DNA of 64,000 bases from assembly GCA_963701435.1 (NCBI GenBank), contig CAVPAL010000021.1:138309-202308 (forward strand), given 5' to 3'. Origin of the DNA: JAACFF01 sp963701435 (lineage in GTDB: Bacteria > Chloroflexota > Anaerolineae > Promineifilales > Promineifilaceae). The position numbers and the translations under genes were made by a program. The notes under the pieces were generated by a model that saw nothing but the letters and a program-made list of their open reading frames with translations, made no database searches and had not been told where the DNA came from. Positions 54,968-64,000 of this stretch are shown piece after piece (position 1 is the stretch's first letter; each line of letters begins with the position of its first letter).

Positions 54968-57030
54968 ATGGATAAACTTGTACAACGCAGCATCTTCGTT
55001 ATTTTGACCAGCCTGGTTTTGTTTGTGGGCTGCCAGGGTGCGCCGCAAGTGATTGATGAGGTCGCTGATCCGGCTGAGATTGCTGTCACCAAAATGGCAA
55101 CGGCCGTTCCTCCCACGCCCCCGCCCACTAATTCACCAATGCCTTTACCGACGCAAACGGCCGTTCCCTCAGCCATACCAACAGTATCTCCCACTCCCGC
55201 GCCTGAACAAATAGTCGCAGAAGCGCTGCGGCGCAGCGCGCCGCCCGTGCGTGATAATGTGCGTTTGGCGCAGGCTTACAAAGGTTTGCAAACTGTCCCC
55301 ACGCCTGAAACAGCCGCGGAACAGATTGCGCTCACTTTAGGAGCGCGCGAAAGCTTCAAAATACTGGATGTGGTTCACAATACTATCGACGACATTGAAG
55401 CGGAGTTGATGGGCATGGGTGAACACGCCTATTTCTGGTTTGATACCGGGCCTGGCGCAAAACCTCCCGATCCGGCTGCTCTGGAAGTTGCGGTAGAAAC
55501 ATTTGACGCCATTTATGCCCAAACCATCGATATATTTGGGCCGGAAGCCAACCCCGGAATCGATGGTGATGCCCGCCTGCATATTGTCCATGCGTCACCC
55601 ATTGCGCTTTGCGGCGTCACGGAAGACTCTTTGGATAACTGCGCCACGATTGGATTGGTCAATTCAACTGATTTGCTGCCTGTGGAAGTAGACGGCCGTT
55701 CCAACGAACGCGAAATGTTTGTCATGAACCAGCAGGTATTTGGCGGCGATTATTACCTCTCGGTGCTGGCGCATGAATTCCGCCATATGATTGAAGACAA
55801 CTACGACCCCGCCGATTGGGATTGGGAAAAAGAAGGCTCCGCCACGCTGGCAGCCCAACTCTCGGGCTTTCCAAGCGGCGGCCCGCAGCGCGGCAACCAG
55901 TTTTTGCAAAATCCCGACCAGCAGTTAAACAGTTGGTCCCAAGAAAACCGCGCGGCGCATTATGGCCAGGGCTATCTGCTCAACCGGTATCTTTACGACC
56001 GCTTCGGCGCATCTTTCTATCGCGCCTTTGCTGTCAGTCCGGCTACGGGCTTGAACGCGATTGACGCGGTGGCTGAGGAACAGGGACTTGACATTTCCGG
56101 CGTCCAGGTTTGGCTCGATTGGTTGGCGGCGCTTGCTGTCCATACGAATCCCAAAACGCCAGACCGTTTTCAATTTGAAAATAGTGGGGTCAATACGGCC
56201 GCCGCTGTTTCCATAGACGACCTGCCGGTCCATTTTGACACTACCGTCAACCAGTTTGCCGCTGATTATTATTTGCTGCCTGAGCAGCCGGCGACGCTTA
56301 CTTTTGAGGGCGCGCCGCAAGCGTCTTTGTTAGGCGCGGAGCCTGCTTCGGGCGCTTATTTTTGGTATGCGCAGCGCGCCAACGGCAGCAACCCACGTCT
56401 CACGCGGGCGCTGGATTTGCGCGACGTGACTGCGGCCACGCTGCAATATCAGGTGTATGCCGATATTGAGCTGGGGTATGATTTTGCTTATGTTGCGGTT
56501 TCGACGGATAACGGCCGTTCCTGGCAGCCACTGGTCGCTGAAAATATGCAAGGTCTGGATCCGGCCCATAATCCTTCCGGCGGCGCGTTGGCGTCGCGCT
56601 TTTACAGCGGGCAAAATCCGCAGTGGGTACAGGAAAGCATTGATCTCGGCAGCTATGCCGGGCAAGAAATTCTGCTGCGGTTTGAGTATGTGACCGATCC
56701 GATTTTGACTTATGGCGGATTTGCGCTTGACGATATTGCCGTGCCGGAGATTGGTTTTTTTGATGGGGCGGAAGATGAACAGCCGGGTTGGCTGGCTGAA
56801 GGTTTTCTGCGGGCAACGGAAGCGCTGCCGCAATCCTGGCATTTACAGCTCATCACTTACGAAGGAGATGTTCCACAGGTAACGCAGCACATACTTGACG
56901 GCGCAGAGGGTTTGACATTAACTGTTGCTGGAAGTGCGAAGGGGGGGGGGAACGGCCGTTGCTGATCATCGCCGCCAGCGCTCCCGAAACATTACAAACG
57001 GCCACTTATAAACTGACGGTCAATGAATAA
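54968..57030 (+). CDS. Lipoprotein zinc metallopeptidase (HExxH; frameshift at a G10 run)
   Basis: About 685 residues. The signal peptide ends in a lipobox-like LFVGC near residue 22, then a Thr/Pro-rich linker holding two palindromes. The catalytic motif is LAHEFRHMIED (HEFRH) near residue 275, with a downstream GSATLAAQ Glu context. The C-terminal half has jelly-roll domains of the immune inhibitor A or MAM type (YVAVSTDNGRSWQPL; LRFEYVTDP). The first frame stops at 56965, but across the run of ten G at 56941-56950 the next frame reads PLLIIAASAPETLQTATYKL and ends at 57030. One base too many or too few in that run is the simple explanation. Confidence 0.78.
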
Positions 57031-57078
57031 AGGTTAGGCAGCCAATCGACTTTCTATTGAAGGAGGTGTTTTATTGAT

Positions 57079-57180
57079 ATGAAGATGTCACGGTTAGAAT
57101 CAGCGATCCGCGTCGTCCTTAAGTTCAATGAGGCTTTCAACCGTCATGATGTCGCAGGTATGATGCCGCTGCGGTTCCGT
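57079..57180 (+). pseudogene. SnoaL-like protein, N-terminal fragment
   Basis: ATG 57079 follows AAGGAGG. The first 30 residues (SRLESAIRVVLKFNEAFNRH, then DVAGMMPL) match the start of SnoaL/NTF2-like proteins. Similarity ends there and the sequence soon runs into the tRNA-Sec gene, so most of the normal 130 residues are gone. Confidence 0.5.
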
Positions 57181-57226
57181 CTGCGAAAAGCTGTCCTACG
57201 TCAAGGGATAGTACGCAAGATTGAGG

Positions 57227-57322
57227 CGGGAGAGGATGGGAGTCGAACCCACCGCCGCTCGCTCTGCGCGACCGGCCACTGGTTTTGAAGACCAGGGCGC
57301 CCACCGGGACACAACCACTCCC
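57227..57322 (-). tRNA. selC: Selenocysteine tRNA, anticodon TCA
   Basis: The reverse strand folds as a 96-nt tRNA. The acceptor strand GGGAGTGG faces CCTCTCCC with a discriminator G, an 8-bp stem with one U-U mismatch. A long D arm, anticodon stem CTGGT/ACCAG with loop CTTCAAA (anticodon TCA), a long variable arm (CCGGTCGC with GCGAGCGG) and a T arm with GGTTCGACTCC complete it. These are the marks of tRNA-Sec. The CCA end is not encoded. The organism therefore probably decodes UGA as selenocysteine; selA, selB and selD are not in the window. Confidence 0.92.
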
Positions 57323-57431
57323 AAATTGAAGATACGTATAGTTTACATCATAACACCAACAACATTCAAATCATAAGAACCAGATTGTAAGACTTGCCTT
57401 AAGTCGAGGAACCTAGAATAATTGGGCAAAA

Positions 57432-57614
57432 CTCATCCAGAGAGGTGGAGGGGCCGGCCCTTTGAAACCTCGGCAACCAGCAAGGAAGCGCCCGCCAATC
57501 AATTAATTGTAATAAGACGCTTCCGCAAAGCAACGTTCGATTCAAATCGCTAAGTTAATTATGAACGTTGCCTAAGGTGCCAATTCCGGCAGACCCAACG
57601 GTCTGAAAGATGAG
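57432..57614 (+). ncRNA. SAM-I (S-box) riboswitch
   Basis: It begins CTCATCCAGAGAGGTGGAGG, continues GGCC, then GAAACCTCGGCAACC, and returns with GGTGCCAATTCC, then TCTGAAAGATGAG, matching the SAM-I consensus, including the kink-turn and closing P1 (CTCATC/GATGAG). The P3 region between AACC and GGTGC is enlarged to about 100 nt with hairpins GGAAGCG/CGCTTCC and GCAACGTTC/GAACGTTGC. It precedes metH, so high SAM should stop methionine synthesis. Confidence 0.95.
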
Positions 57615-57635
57615 AGGCAAAACTGTCAAAAGTTG

Positions 57636-57661
57636 ACCTCTCTTTACGAGAGGTTTTTTTA
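57636..57661 (+). terminator. Expression-platform terminator of the SAM riboswitch
   Basis: ACCTCTC pairs with GAGAGGT around TTTAC, followed by a T-run. It lies 20 nt after the riboswitch P1. The stretch 57662-57822 up to metH holds only the repeated words CTGACAGGT and an AGGAG before the ATG. Confidence 0.9.
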
Positions 57662-57822
57662 TGCATAACTGGACATTAGCGTTTTTTATTTTACCATAGG
57701 AGACCTGACAGGTTTTGTGATCAATTTACTCACATTCCACTCGAGTTAGAAATCTGACAGGTCTTGAATTTGCCAGATTCCAGTGCATAAGATGTGTAAA
57801 AAGTAATCTCAGGAGTTCTCGT

Positions 57823-59880
57823 ATGAATCGATCTAACCTTCTCAAACAGCAGCTTCAAAAACATATCCTCGTATTGGATGGTGCAATGGGCTCGCTCATC
57901 CAGACCTACCAGTTGGATGAAGCAGGTTTTCGCGGCGGTCGCCTGGCTGATTTTCCATATGATGTGCGTGGCAATAATGACCTGCTCAACCTGACCCAAC
58001 CCGAGATCATCCGCGCCATCCATACAGCTTATCTCGAAGCGGGCGCGGACATCATCACAACCAATACCTTCAACGCCAACGCCATCTCGCAAGCTGATTA
58101 TCACCTTGAGGATTTGGCGTATGAGATAAATCTGGCGGCGGCGCAGCACGCGCGCGCTGCCGTCGACGGGGTTGAAACGGCCGAAAAACCCAGATTTGTA
58201 GCCGGTTCTCTGGGACCGCTTAACCGTACGCTGTCACTTTCGCCGGATGTAAACGATCCCGCCTATCGCAATCTTACCTGGTCTGATGCGGTCGCCGCCT
58301 ACAAAGATGCAGCGCGCGGCTTGATGGATGGCGGCGCCGATATTCTTTTAATCGAGACCATTTTTGATACCTTGAACGCCAAGGCCGCCATTTTTGCTGT
58401 TAAAACGTTGTTTGAGGAACGAGGTGAAAAACTGCCTTTGATGGTTTCCGGTACGATTACCGACGCCAGCGGGCGCACCCTGTCCGGCCAGACCATGGAA
58501 GCCTTTTATTATTCCATCCGCCATGCCGAGCCGTTGATTGTGGGGTTGAACTGCTCATTAGGGCCGGGCGCGTTACGGCCGTATATCACCACCATCGCCA
58601 AATTGGCCGACACCTATGTCAGTATCTACCCCAACGCGGGGTTGCCCAACGAATTTGGCGATTTTGACGAAACGCCTGAAGTCATGACCCCCGTGCTGCG
58701 TGATTTTGCAGAAGAAGGGCTGGTTAACCTGGTTGGCGGCTGTTGCGGCACAACGCCCGCGCATATCAGAATGTTTGCAACGGCCGTTGCCGGACTGCCG
58801 CCGCGTCAAATCCCGACCCCCGCCAGTCACTGCCGCCTCAGCGGTTTAGAGCCGCTGGTGATTACGCCTGAGTTAAACTTCGTCAATATCGGTGAGCGCA
58901 CCAACGTCACCGGATCACGCCGTTTTGCACGCCTGATCAAGGAAGAAAATTACGCCGCAGCTCTGACCGTCGCCCGCCAGCAGGTTGAAAACGGCGCACA
59001 AATGATCGATATCAACATGGACGAAGGCATGCTTGACGCCGAAGCCGCCATACGCCGCTTCCTGAACCTGATCGCCACCGAGCCGGATATCGCCCGCGTG
59101 CCCATTGTAATCGACTCTTCCAAATGGTCGGTCATTGAAGCCGGTTTGCAATGCGTACAGGGTAAAGCCGTTGTCAACTCCATCAGCATGAAAGAAGGCG
59201 AGGCTGAATTTATCCGGCAGGCAAAATTGGCGCGCAAATATGGCGCGGCTGTTATCGTGATGGCCTTCGACGAAGCCGGGCAGGCGGACACCATTGAGCG
59301 CAAAACTCAAATTTGCCAGCGCGCCTATCACATTTTGACCACAGAAGTCAATTTCCCGGCGGAAGACATCATCTTTGACCCCAATGTATTCGCGATCGCC
59401 ACCGGCATTGAGGAGCATAACGAATATGGATTGGACTATATTGAAGCCGCGCGCTGGATTAAAAACAATCTTCCTCACGCGCTGGTCAGCGGCGGCGTGA
59501 GCAATATCTCCTTCTCGTTCCGGGGCAATAACACCGTGCGAGAAGCAATTCATGCCGCCTTTTTATACCATGCGATTCAAGCCGGCATGGATATGGGCAT
59601 CGTCAACGCCGGACAGTTGGAAGTATACGCCGAAGTAGAACCAAAACTTCTGGAACTGGTGGAGGATGTGTTGTTTAACCGCCGCCCGGACGCCACAGAC
59701 CAGCTTGTTGCCTACGCAGAAACGGTCAAAGGTACTCGAAAAACACAAACACAAGACCTGGTCTGGCGCGAAGGCAGCGTTGAGGAACGACTTACCCATG
59801 CGCTGGTCAAAGGAATTGGCGAATATGTGGTTGACGATATTGAAGAAGCGCGCAGACATCTTCGTGCACGTTGCATATGA
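57823..59880 (+). CDS. metH: Cobalamin-dependent methionine synthase, N-terminal two thirds
   Basis: 685 residues from ATG 57823 with AGGAG. The homocysteine domain begins VLDGAMGSLIQTYQLDEAGF and ends with the zinc cysteines in GGCCGTTPAHI and the earlier GLNCSLGPG. The pterin-binding domain (LNFVNIGERTNVTGSRRFAR; VPIVIDSSKWSVIEAGLQC) follows. The frame breaks at the linker to the B12 domain: the reading frame stops after RHLRARCI and resumes one base off. A SAM-I riboswitch controls it. Methylates homocysteine using methyl-tetrahydrofolate. Confidence 0.93.
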   Translation: MNRSNLLKQQLQKHILVLDGAMGSLIQTYQLDEAGFRGGRLADFPYDVRGNNDLLNLTQPEIIRAIHTAYLEAGADIITTNTFNANAISQADYHLEDLAYEINLAAAQHARAAVDGVETAEKPRFVAGSLGPLNRTLSLSPDVNDPAYRNLTWSDAVAAYKDAARGLMDGGADILLIETIFDTLNAKAAIFAVKTLFEERGEKLPLMVSGTITDASGRTLSGQTMEAFYYSIRHAEPLIVGLNCSLGPGALRPYITTIAKLADTYVSIYPNAGLPNEFGDFDETPEVMTPVLRDFAEEGLVNLVGGCCGTTPAHIRMFATAVAGLPPRQIPTPASHCRLSGLEPLVITPELNFVNIGERTNVTGSRRFARLIKEENYAAALTVARQQVENGAQMIDINMDEGMLDAEAAIRRFLNLIATEPDIARVPIVIDSSKWSVIEAGLQCVQGKAVVNSISMKEGEAEFIRQAKLARKYGAAVIVMAFDEAGQADTIERKTQICQRAYHILTTEVNFPAEDIIFDPNVFAIATGIEEHNEYGLDYIEAARWIKNNLPHALVSGGVSNISFSFRGNNTVREAIHAAFLYHAIQAGMDMGIVNAGQLEVYAEVEPKLLELVEDVLFNRRPDATDQLVAYAETVKGTRKTQTQDLVWREGSVEERLTHALVKGIGEYVVDDIEEARRHLRARCI

Positions 59881-61505
59881 TTGAGGGGCCTCTTATGGAT
59901 GGCATGAATGTGGTCGGCGATCTGTTCGGCGCCGGCAAGATGTTTTTGCCCCAGGTGGTTAAAAGCGCGCGTGTCATGAAAAAGGCTGTTGCCTATCTGG
60001 TTCCATTCATGGAAGCTGAAAAGGCGCCGGCGGGGAAATCAGGCCGGCAGGATTTTGATGGCGACGGTAAAGGGGATGTTCATGATATCGGGAAAAATAT
60101 TGTCGGTGTAGTGCTGGGCTGCAACAATTATGAAGTTATTGACCTGGGCGTGATGGTTCCGGCCGAGAAAACTCTGGAGACCGCCCGCGGGGAACAGGTG
60201 GATATTATTGGTTTGAGCGGCTTGATTACGCCCTCGCTGGATGAAATGCGCTGGACGTGGCGGTGAATTGACGCGCGAGGGTTTTAATTTGCCGTTGTTA
60301 ATTGGCGGGGCGACCACTTCGAAGGTGCATACGGCGCGTTAAAATCGAACCTGAATACAAAGGCGGTCCGGTGGTGCATGTGGTGGACGCCTCTCGCGCC
60401 GTGGGCGTGGCGTCCCAACTGCTCGCGCCGACCAGCACGCCGAATTTGTAGCAGGCACACAGGCCGAGTATGAGCGCATCCGTCAGAGCCGCGCCGGAAA
60501 AACGGCTAAAAAGCGCCTGCGTCCCCTGGTGGAAGCGCGCGCCAGATCGATTTAAAGCGGATTCGGGGGCGGTATACGCCGCCGGCGCCCCGGTTCACCG
60601 GTGTGAGGTTCTTGAAGATGTTGATCTGGCGGAGATACGGGCGGTTATTGATTGGACGCCTTTCTTTACAACCTGGGAACTCGCGGGTAAATTCCCGCGC
60701 ATTTTGGAAGACCCGGTTGTCGGTAGATCCGCCACGCCAGCTTGTGAGGATTTGCCGCCATGCTCGACTGTATCATCAGGAAAAATGGCTGACAGCCAAA
60801 GCGGCTGTTGGCTTCTTTGCGGCCAACAGCCAGGAAGATGACATCATCGTACAAAATGGAAAAGAGACATTGACGACCGTCCACTGCCTGCGCCAGCAAA
60901 TGGAGAAACCGCCGGGACGGCCGAATTATTCGTTGGCCGATTTTGTAGCGCCGCTGGAAAGCGGCAAACAAGATTATATCGGCATGTTCGCCAGTGACCG
61001 CAGGGCTAGGTCTGGATCGGTGAGTAGCCCGTTTTGAAGCCGCCCATGACGATTACAACGCCATTTTGGCGAAAGCCTTGGCTGACCGCCTGGCGGAAGC
61101 GCTGGCCGAATATATGCACAAACGCGTGCGCGAGGAGTTTTGGGCCTATTCCGCGCCCCAGCCGTTGGACAGCGATGCGCTTATTCGCGAGGAATATCGC
61201 GGTATTCGTCCCGCGCCCGGCTATCCTGCCTGCCGCGATCATACTGAAAAAGGAGAGTTGTTCCGCGTGTTGGATGCACCCCAAAACGCCGGCATCAGCC
61301 TGACAGAAAGCTTCGCCATGCTGCCCGCTGCTTCGGTGAGCGGGTACTTATTTTGCGCATCCTGAGGCGGCCTATTTCGAATATCGGCCGTATCGGCCGC
61401 CATCAGGTCGAGGAGTACGCGCAGCGTAAAGGCTTAAGTGTGGAAAAGGTGGAGCGCTGGCTGGCGTCAAATTTAGGTTATGAGCGGTCACCCGCAGCAA
61501 AATGA
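59871..61505 (+). pseudogene. metH: metH C-terminal part (cobalamin-binding and activation domains), many frameshifts
   Basis: The rest of metH is recognisable in short pieces in changing frames. The B12 cap and cobalamin domain: IEGPLMDGMNVVGDLFGAGK, then GDVHDIGKNIVGVVLGCNNY with the DxHxxG histidine, IIGLSGLITPSLDEM, IGGATTSKVHT. The activation domain: DWTPFFTTWELAGKFPRIL, PNYSLADFVAP, EEYRGIRPAPGYPACRDHTE, ending WLASNLGYERSPAAK at 61505. At least eight single-base shifts are needed, yet conserved residues are kept, pointing to base-calling errors or very recent decay. Confidence 0.8.
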
Positions 61506-61692
61506 TCGCCTAAAATAGTGTGTATTGCGTGTTCCTATCATGAAGCGTGTTACGCAAAAGACAAAATGCAATACACCGAATACGTGTAGCTCACAAAATC
61601 ACAAAGAGAGTAAAAAACCTGGAATAACGCCGTGGATGCAGGCGCAAATTCCAGGTTTACGTGCGGATTATACCTTTTCGAATTTCACGAGA

Positions 61693-61875
61693 CTATCTGT
61701 TCCGCATGATAATCCACATAATGATGTTGAGGATAAGACCCGGGCCGCCCATCAAGGTTAACAGCACAAATATTAAGCGTCCAAGACAGGGTCGATATTG
61801 AAATACGTTAGCAATGCCAGCGGCTACGACCGGCAATCATGCGATCATCAGAACGTGTTAAGCGTTTTCACTCAT
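61693..61875 (-). pseudogene. PspC-domain protein, frameshifted
   Basis: On the minus strand, ATG 61875 (GGAGG 10 bp upstream) starts SEKRLTRSDDRMIAGVAAGI, and the end reads LLTLMGGPGLILNIIMWIIM, both typical of small PspC membrane proteins of about 60 residues. Several one-base indels must be undone to join them. It lies in the same error-rich stretch as the end of metH. Gap 61506-61692 shows nothing I can support. Confidence 0.6.
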
Positions 61876-62053
61876 TTAACTAATACCTCCAACGTAGATA
61901 GGTGTTTATCAATTTATCAGCCAGCCATTTTTAAGCTCCAGGCCGACTTTCTGAAATTCTTTACGCAGCGGTTGTTAGGAAGTTGCAGCAATTCGCTTTA
62001 CATGCGGACGGGCTTTGTTAAACTGCGGTAACGATAGTAGGAGTTTAATCACT

Positions 62054-63894
62054 ATGTCCGATAAAACGTCCAGGCATCCCATGATTCGTCTACTCCACTA
62101 TTCTCGCGCCCATCGGCGTGATTTTTATCCTGGCTTCCGTCTTTTCAGTTTCAATCGGGTTACTTCGATCTGGCGCCGCCGGTTTTGATCGGCATGGCGG
62201 TAAGGTGGTGGTTTTACAGGAAGATTCTTTCCTGGGTAATCTGGGATTTTTACCGACCCGCTGGTGCAGTTGGGTATTTTCGCCGTGTTGACGGTTGTTG
62301 TGTGGGGTTTTGAATCAATTTTTCAATATGCCTACAGCATCGAATGGCGCAACCTGGCGCAGGCGGTGCAGCATGAGCTGCGCCAGGACGCATATGATCA
62401 CGTGCAGCAGTTGGATATGGCCTATTTTGAAGATCGCAGTACGGGCGGCCTGCTGGCCATTTTGAATGATGACATCAACCAGCTTGAACGCTTTTTGGAT
62501 GGCGGCGCTAATGAATTATTACAGGTTGCAACTTCAATTATTGTGATTGGTTTGCTCTTTTTTGCGTTGGCGCCTGGCGTGGCGTGGCTGGCAATTATTC
62601 CGATGCCACTTTGTCTTTTACGGCTCCGTTCGCTTTCAGCGTAAATTGGCGCCTCTTTATATGATCGTACGCGAACGCGTGAGCTTGCTCAGCGGACAGT
62701 TGGCTAACAATATCAGCGGCATTGCGACGATCAAAAGTTTTACATCCGAAAAGTATGAATCTCAGCGTATTGCCGGGTTGAGCGAGGAATATCTCGTGAG
62801 CAACCGCAATGCTATCCGGCTTAGCTCTGCGTTTGTGCCCCTGATTCGCATGGTTATTGTGATTGGTTTTCTTGCGATTCTGGTATTTGGCGGGATTATG
62901 GCGCTAAACGGCAGCCTGAACGTGGGCGCTTACAGCGTGCTGGTGTTTATGACACAGCGGTTACTCTGGCCGTTGACGCGGCTGGGAGAGACATTGGATA
63001 TGTACCAGCGCGCGATGGCGTCGACGACGCGCGTTATGGATTTGCTTGACACGCAGCCGCATATTTTGGGCGGTTTAGCAAGCGCTGCCCACGAGCCAGG
63101 TAAATGGGGAAGTGATTTTTGATCACGTCGGTTTTGCTTATGGTCCGGCGTTGAAACAGAGTGGGATTGCAGGAAACGGCAGTATTCCCAACCACAATCA
63201 ACCCGTTATTCATGACCTCTCTATTCATGTGCCGGCCGGCGACACCGTTGCCATAGTGGGCGCAACCGGTTCCGGCAAAAGTACGCTCGTAAAGCTGCTG
63301 CTGCGTTTTTACGACATTCAGCAAGGGCAGATTTGCCTGGATGGGCACAATATCGTGGATTTACGTATTGGCGATTTGCGCGGCGCGATTGGCCTGGTCA
63401 GCCAGGATGTCTTTTTGTTTCATGGCACCGTCCGCGAGAACATTGCGTATGGCACCTTTGACGCCAAAATGGACGCGATTGTGGCGGCTGCAAAAGTAGC
63501 TGAAGCGCATGAATTTATTATGGATTTACCCCATGGGTATGACACAATCGTTGGTGAGCGCGGGCAGAAATTGTCGGGTGGGCAGCGTCAGCGCATTTCT
63601 ATTGCACGGGCAGTACTCAAGAACCCGCCTGTCCTGGTGCTGGATGAGGCCACTTCGGCTGTGGACAATGAGACCGAAGCGGCGATTCAGCGCTCAATGG
63701 AGCGTATTATTGTGGGACGCACGACCATTGTGATTGCCCATCGACTGTCAACCATTCGTAATGCTGACCAGATTTATGTGTTGGAACATGGCGTACTGCG
63801 TGAAAACGGCAGTCATGAAGAGCTGGTGGACGCAAATGGCATCTACGCCGGGTTGTGGCGCGTTCAAACAGGCAGGTTAGTGAGTCACAACTAG
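62054..63894 (+). CDS. ABC exporter, membrane plus ATPase half-transporter (frameshifted)
   Basis: About 610 residues starting MSDKTSRHPMIRLL. The N-terminal membrane domain is broken by several one-base shifts between 62100 and 62650 and once more near 63100; joined pieces read EWRNLAQAVQHELRQDAYDH, then STGGLLAILNDDINQLERFL, as in type I exporters. The ATPase domain is intact: Walker A VGATGSGKST, Q-loop VSQDVF, signature LSGGQRQRIS, Walker B VLVLDEATSAVD and the His in AHRLST. Substrate unknown. It begins 178 bp from the divergent pspC remnant. Confidence 0.82.
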
Positions 63895-64000
63895 TTTTTT
63901 GATATTCCAGAAAAACCACAGTTGCTCTGTGGCGTGATCTGCTTACTTCCAATCAAAGTATCAATATCTCCTAATCTGCTGCTTGTGGGGCTAAAATTGG
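63895..64000. other. Window end, no gene visible
   Basis: 106 bp after the exporter stop. I see no ORF, terminator or repeat that I can support. Confidence 0.5.

Larger units (their letters stand above)
340..58787. repeat. Highly iterated palindrome ACGGCCGT (dispersed)
   Basis: I read about 56 copies of ACGGCCGT between these limits. Most extend to AACGGCCGTT, and some to the 16-bp palindrome GGAAACGGCCGTTTCC (for example 17480-17495 and 35018-35033). A given 8-mer is expected about once in 64 kb at even base composition. Most copies lie inside genes in all reading frames, encoding Thr-Ala-Val, Asn-Gly-Arg or Arg-Pro; some are intergenic (4013, 27809). None lies in the insertion sequence at 21459-23386, and I saw none after 58.8 kb. 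The pattern recalls cyanobacterial HIP1 (GCGATCGC), with a different sequence. Its role is unknown; the core CGGCCG is a known restriction/methylation target (EagI type). Confidence 0.9.

Noticed and set aside
61525..62031. Plus-strand frames between metH and the exporter
   Set aside because: The opposite strand carries recognisable PspC sequence there; these frames have no ribosome binding site.

Overview
The window looks like a chromosomal stretch of a Chloroflexota bacterium, probably Anaerolineae or Caldilineae-like; this is an inference from protein flavour, not a database result. Supporting traits are a phasin/PhaR-like set, several SRPBCC (CoxG-like) proteins, a CysO-type cysteine pathway, Uma2 and nSTAND-WD40 proteins, and a roughly 50% GC composition. 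Nearly every gene carries copies of one palindrome, ACGGCCGT, usually extended to AACGGCCGTT. I count about 56 copies where chance predicts about one.

Layout. 1-4.0 kb: minus-strand surface polysaccharide genes (flippase, Wzz-like protein, glycosyltransferase). 4.2-6.4 kb: an HTH protein with three internal repeats, divergent from two phasin-like genes. 6.5-15.5 kb: a minus-strand accessory block with an effector-associated-domain protein, a giant nSTAND/WD40 protein (two frameshifts), a carbohydrate-binding-like protein, and a two-barrel protein with a C-terminal C39-like peptidase. 15.8-18.5 kb: a PhaR-like regulator and three SRPBCC proteins. 18.5-28.4 kb: ketopantoate reductase-like, fmt, a DUF4013 protein, an insertion sequence, two acyltransferases, polA. 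28.4-36.2 kb: pgk (frameshifted), DUF190-crcB, a LysM protein, a dGTPase, a membrane protein, recD2. 36.2-40.7 kb: a YhhN-family protein, then a long regulated leader before the cysteine genes (cysM, mec, cysO, a DUF4395/thioredoxin deletion scar, moeZ). 40.8-44.2 kb: rpmF, fabD, fabG, an Asp23 protein, nusB, a Nudix-like protein. 44.3-51.8 kb: a GntR regulator followed by two carbamoyltransferases, carbamate kinase and two fold-type II PLP enzymes, which fits catabolic carbamoyl-phosphate chemistry. 52.1-57.0 kb: a Memo-family protein, an FHA protein, a membrane protein, a lipoprotein metallopeptidase. 57.2-61.5 kb: tRNA-Sec, a SAM-I riboswitch and metH. 61.7-63.9 kb: a pspC remnant and an ABC exporter.

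Three signals stand out. First, the iterated palindrome, one copy of which sits exactly on a deletion scar that fuses two genes. Second, a 112-113 bp structured element in four copies, each touching a stop codon: its stems change sequence between copies but keep pairing, and two tandem copies are split by an IS at their junction. Third, an RHIM-like glycine-rich motif shared by the nSTAND protein and the adjacent effector-domain protein, suggesting amyloid-type signalling.

Reliability. Many genes carry single-base frameshifts, including pgk and metH, with a dense cluster from 59.9 to 62.6 kb. Most shifts whose direction I worked out are +1. Sequencing error explains this better than decay, so the pseudogene calls there should be read with that in mind.
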